DNA from: an uncultured Clostridia bacterium
GTDB taxonomy: Bacteria; Bacillota; Clostridia; Oscillospirales; Oscillospiraceae
Assembly (NCBI GenBank): GCA_937915065.1
Contig: CALDMR010000055.1
Coordinates: forward strand, 1-7,350
Length of the DNA: 7,350 nucleotides
Direction: 5' to 3'
Part shown: piece by piece, positions 5,106-7,350 of the stretch
Layout: every line of letters starts with the position of its first letter
Numbering within the stretch: the first letter of the stretch is position 1
Notes under the pieces: model-generated
What the model was told of the DNA's origin: nothing
The model's input: only the letters and a program-made list of their open reading frames with translations
Databases searched by the model: none
Made by a program: the position numbers and the translations under genes

Positions 5106-6035
5106 ATGCTTGCAAATTTCCTGACCGTCGGCCAACAAGTGATCATCCTTTTTATGCTGATCGGCGTTGGCTATGTCTGCGGAAAAACAAAATTTCTGGC
5201 GGATACCGCCGTCACCGGAATGACAGACTTTGTGCTGTATATCGTTACCCCCTGCGTGATGATCCAGGCTTTCCAGCGGCCTTTTGACGCGGCATTGGCC
5301 GGGATCTTTGTGCAGGCAGTTTTGTTTGCCGTTCTCACCACCGCAATCGCCTGGCTGCTGGCCCGCTTCACCCTGCACGATCAGCAGCCTTGCCGCGAAA
5401 GCGTTTACCGGTTTTCCGCTATTTTTTCCAACTGCGGCTTTATGGCCCTGCCTTTGGAAAATGCCCTGCTGGGGCCCGACGGACTGTTTTTTGGCGCCGC
5501 TTATTTGGCCGTGTTCAATCTGACCAGCTGGACCCTAGGCCTTTACATGATGAGCCGCAACAAAGAGCTGCTGTCCGTGAAAAAACTGCTGACCAACCCC
5601 GGTATTATCGGTGTGGCGGCCGGGCTGCTGCTGTTCTTCACCTCCACTTCTCTGCCGGAGATCCTGGGCACACCGGTGGACTATCTGGCAGCGCTGAACA
5701 CCCCCATCCCGATGGTGGTCATTGGCTACCACCTGTCCCATGCCAAGCTGCGCGCCATTTTCCGGGACTTTCGTTCCTGGCTGGCCATAGCAGAACGCCT
5801 GCTCATTATCCCCCTGATCGGCCTGACGCTGGGGTTGGTAATGCACATGGATCCCACCGCTTTGGTGGCCTGCATGGTGGCCCTCTGCGCTCCCACCGCC
5901 GCAGTCTGCACCATGTTCTCCGTCATCTATGCCCAGGATTCCGAGCTGTCTGTCAGCCTGGTATCCATGAGCACGCTGCTGTCCATTCTTACCATGCCAT
6001 TGATCATTGTGCTGACACAAACCCTGTTGGCCTGA
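5106..6035 (+). CDS. AEC-family (auxin efflux carrier) permease, copy 2
   Basis: This 309-aa paralog of the preceding gene aligns with it without a single gap over 309 residues; I count about 195 identities (63%). The same motifs are present: FSNCGFMALPLENALLGPDG (107-126), NPGIIG (164-169), NTPIPMVVIGYHLSHA (198-213) and AERLLIIPLIGL (229-240). The least conserved stretch is 151-160 (1 of 10 identical), the loop between the two halves. The start follows AAAGAGAGAGG (5086-5096), 9 nt before the ATG. Short blocks of nucleotide identity remain, for instance 24 nt at 4655-4678 and 5721-5744. Such divergence suggests an old duplication with different substrates, directions or expression of the two copies; which one is not visible. 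Confidence 0.92.
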   Translation: MLANFLTVGQQVIILFMLIGVGYVCGKTKFLADTAVTGMTDFVLYIVTPCVMIQAFQRPFDAALAGIFVQAVLFAVLTTAIAWLLARFTLHDQQPCRESVYRFSAIFSNCGFMALPLENALLGPDGLFFGAAYLAVFNLTSWTLGLYMMSRNKELLSVKKLLTNPGIIGVAAGLLLFFTSTSLPEILGTPVDYLAALNTPIPMVVIGYHLSHAKLRAIFRDFRSWLAIAERLLIIPLIGLTLGLVMHMDPTALVACMVALCAPTAAVCTMFSVIYAQDSELSVSLVSMSTLLSILTMPLIIVLTQTLLA

Positions 6036-6058
6036 GGTTTTCAATTCCAAACGATGAA

Positions 6059-6093
6059 AAAGCCGCCGCAGACAACTTGTCTGCGGCGGCTTT
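6059..6093. terminator. Bidirectional terminator between convergent genes
   Basis: A 16-bp GC-rich stem (6059-6074 with 6078-6093) with a 3-nt loop lies between the stop of permease 2 and the stop of the - strand TerD gene. It is flanked by AAAAA on the left (a U-run for - strand transcripts) and by TTTCCTTATT on the right. It can serve both units. Confidence 0.9.
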
Positions 6094-6104
6094 CCTTATT
6101 CTTT

Positions 6105-6743
6105 TCAGCGGGCGGTAATCGCCGTCATCGTATCCTGCTCGCAGTCCTCGCAGGAGTAACGGGCCATGCCCCGCAGCACCCAGCCGGACTCAGTACGGCA
6201 CACCGCAGCAAAGGTGTAGCAGCAGTACGCCGCCGCATCTTCGCTCTTAAACGCATCCTCTTCCCGGAACAGAACGGCGCAGTCATCTTCGCTCTCAATC
6301 TGCACAAATACATTCGGCACATCAGCCAATCGCTGATGCACCAGATTCGCGCTGCTGATATTGACGAAAAGCACGATCCGCTCCACAGCTTCAGGCACAT
6401 CGGCCAAATGAATCTGCAGCGTTTCATCGCTGCCGGCACCTGCGCCGGTACGGTCGTCATGACTGAGGAGCACAGCGCCGGCTTCATCTTTGCCGCAGCC
6501 GCCCGCGCCATGGTGGAACACCAGTTCGGGCTTGGTGCCATCCGCATATTCAAGAATTGCGGCCAGATTCAAATCGAAGCTGGCTGCGGAGATTCCCGTA
6601 GCAGCCTCCTGCAGATGCCCCTTGATCCGCTCGGCCAGGGTAGCTTCTTTCTCGTCCCACCCCAGTTTTACGCGCAGGGCCGTCACATCTGCTCCCAGCA
6701 CCCGCTCAAAGGAGCATTCCTTTTCCAACACCTTTTCTGCCAT
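6105..6743 (-). CDS. TerD-domain protein
   Basis: The 212-aa protein shows the TerD fold signature in order: VKLGWD (25-30), FDLNLAAILEYADG (56-69), LVFHHG (74-79), then HDDRTGAGAGSDE (95-107) with LQIHLADVPEAVERIVLFVNI (109-129 region), NVFVQI (144-149) and SGWVLRGMARYS near the end. TerD proteins of the tellurite/stress resistance family bind calcium through acidic loops. Here the usual TGEGDGDDE motif reads TGAGAGSDE and FDLD reads FDLN, so several acidic ligands are lost. The linker between GWD and FDL (about 25 residues) is longer than I expect. Seven of eight cysteines lie after position 80. The ATG at 6743 follows GAAAGGGG (6754-6761) by 10 nt; a GTG one codon earlier is also possible. 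No other ter genes are present. The domain call is firm, the function unknown. Confidence 0.82.
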   Translation of the reverse strand: MAEKVLEKECSFERVLGADVTALRVKLGWDEKEATLAERIKGHLQEAATGISAASFDLNLAAILEYADGTKPELVFHHGAGGCGKDEAGAVLLSHDDRTGAGAGSDETLQIHLADVPEAVERIVLFVNISSANLVHQRLADVPNVFVQIESEDDCAVLFREEDAFKSEDAAAYCCYTFAAVCRTESGWVLRGMARYSCEDCEQDTMTAITAR

Positions 6744-6786
6744 CACCAATTTACCCCTTTCAGGAATTTCACAATTTGTATTATTC

Positions 6787-6807
6787 TGTGCTATTTGCAC
6801 AATTATA
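6787..6807 (-). promoter_or_regulatory. Candidate -10 box and operator dyad of the TerD gene
   Basis: On the - strand TATAAT lies at 6807-6802, about 60 nt before the start codon, but no good -35 is seen 17 nt upstream. The dyad TGTGC-N5-GCACA (6787-6801) overlaps the expected transcription start. It resembles a CRP-type half-site pair (TGTGA-N6-TCACA) but differs in one base per half and in spacing. Confidence 0.4.
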
Positions 6808-6818
6808 ACAAACTCCGC

Positions 6819-6848
6819 AAAAAAAATCTTCTGTTTCCAAAAAGATTT
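6819..6848 (-). terminator. Weak intrinsic terminator after the phosphatase gene
   Basis: On the - strand AAATCTT (6848-6842) pairs with AAGATTT (6830-6824) across an 11-nt loop, followed by further T residues (eight T in total ending at 6819). The stem is short and AT-rich, but the U-run is long and the place, just after the stop at 6864, fits. Confidence 0.5.
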
Positions 6849-6863
6849 GAAAAAAGTTTACAA

Positions 6864-7331
6864 TTATCCCGCCGTTTCTGCCAGCTTTTTCAGAAAAGCT
6901 TCGCAGCCTTCGCGAATATCACGGTAAGTCGTTTCGAAATCCCCGGTATACCACGGGTCCGCCACATCGCCGCCCCGCTCTGTAAAATCCAGCATTTTGT
7001 AGATTTTTCCGTCCCGGTCACCTCCGGCGATCCGGGCCATGTTGCGCACATTGGCGCTGTCCATGCCAATCAGGTAATCGTAATCGTAATCGTAATAATC
7101 CTCCCGGGTCATCTGCCGGGCTTTTTTCCCTGCGCAGGAAATGCCCAGCTTTTCCAGGATCGCCCGGGTTCCGGGGTGCACGCCGTTTCCGATCTCCTCC
7201 GTAGAAGTGGCGGCCGAAGCAATCTCAAACTCCGTCTCCAGCCCCTGCTGCCGCACCAGATCTTTCAACAAAAATTCCCCCATCGGGCTGCGGCATATAT
7301 TGCCGTGGCAAATAAATAATACTCTAATCAT
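6864..7331 (-). CDS. Low-molecular-weight protein tyrosine phosphatase
   Basis: The 155-aa protein has the normal length of this cytoplasmic enzyme family, which includes YwlE/PtpA-type phosphatases that remove phosphate from tyrosine or arginine. The P-loop near the N-terminus is C8-HGNI-C13-R14-S15-P16, matching the CX5R(S/T) signature, with C8 as nucleophile and R14 binding phosphate. The general-acid loop is D125-P126-WYTGDF. The IGMDSAN segment (88-94) is also typical. Just before it is a run DYYDYDYDY (78-86) coded by a hexanucleotide repeat. The ATG is preceded on the - strand by AAGGAG (7347-7342), 10 nt upstream. The TerD gene follows 120 nt downstream with its own likely promoter. 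Whether it acts on phosphotyrosine or phosphoarginine cannot be told. Confidence 0.95.
   Translation of the reverse strand: MIRVLFICHGNICRSPMGEFLLKDLVRQQGLETEFEIASAATSTEEIGNGVHPGTRAILEKLGISCAGKKARQMTREDYYDYDYDYLIGMDSANVRNMARIAGGDRDGKIYKMLDFTERGGDVADPWYTGDFETTYRDIREGCEAFLKKLAETAG
7074..7100 (-). repeat. In-frame hexanucleotide repeat coding Asp-Tyr
   Basis: On the - strand three exact GATTAC units (7091-7074) follow a diverged GATTAT-TAC, so residues 78-86 read D-Y-Y-D-Y-D-Y-D-Y. The run lies inside the phosphatase, just before IGMD. Unit length is a multiple of three, so gain or loss of units would keep the frame. Confidence 0.85.
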
Positions 7332-7350
7332 CTATGTAAAACTCCTTGAA

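Noticed and set aside
7074..7100. CRISPR or tandem-repeat array
   Set aside because: The repeat units are 6 nt, contiguous and in frame within a gene; there are no spacers. No CRISPR array, tRNA, rRNA or insertion sequence is seen in the window.
6054..7319. A 421-codon open frame on the + strand opposite the TerD and phosphatase genes
   Set aside because: It starts inside the bidirectional terminator and runs antisense to two genes with clear family motifs; its translation resembles no protein I recognise.

Overview
The window looks like a chromosomal segment of an obligately anaerobic Firmicute of class Clostridia, most like the gut Oscillospiraceae/Ruminococcaceae group. The evidence is the [FeFe]-hydrogenase maturases, strong Shine-Dalgarno sites, canonical sigma-A promoters, long A/U-flanked intrinsic terminators, and GC-rich coding sequence beside AT-rich intergenic DNA. 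The genus cannot be told from sequence reading alone. Six protein genes are supported; four run on the + strand and two on the - strand.

Left part (1-3604): an AT-rich upstream region, then a Crp/Fnr-family regulator (253-921) with a clear promoter and terminator. Next come hydE (1034-2113) and hydG (2133-3548), 19 nt apart and surely co-transcribed. They encode two radical-SAM enzymes that build the 2Fe subcluster of the [FeFe]-hydrogenase H-cluster: HydG makes CO and cyanide from tyrosine, and HydE processes the HydG product. HydF and the hydrogenase itself are not in the window. A strong terminator follows hydG.

Middle (3605-4039): a 491-nt gap with no credible gene (3549-4039) carries the most interesting signals. 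A near-consensus sigma-A promoter (3700-3728) is followed at once by a perfect match to the clostridial Rex operator TTGTTAA-N4-TTAACAA (3740-3757). Downstream lie a nested inverted-repeat structure (3768-3878) and a 15-bp hairpin (3933-3968). Only after that hairpin does a second promoter (3974-4002) serve the next gene. I read this as a candidate NADH/NAD-responsive small RNA or structured leader; it is an inference.

Right part (4040-7350): two tandem AEC-family permeases (4040-4975 and 5106-6035) are about 63% identical by hand count, with no gap over 309 residues. Each has its own promoter and terminator, so a whole transcription unit appears to have been duplicated. A bidirectional terminator (6059-6093) separates them from two - strand genes: a lone TerD-domain protein (6105-6743) with altered acidic residues, and a low-molecular-weight protein tyrosine phosphatase (6864-7331) containing a hexanucleotide repeat.

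A possible common theme is fermentative redox balance: hydrogen-forming machinery, a Rex-type operator and organic-acid type carriers lie side by side. That link rests on gene context and on the operator match, not on direct evidence.
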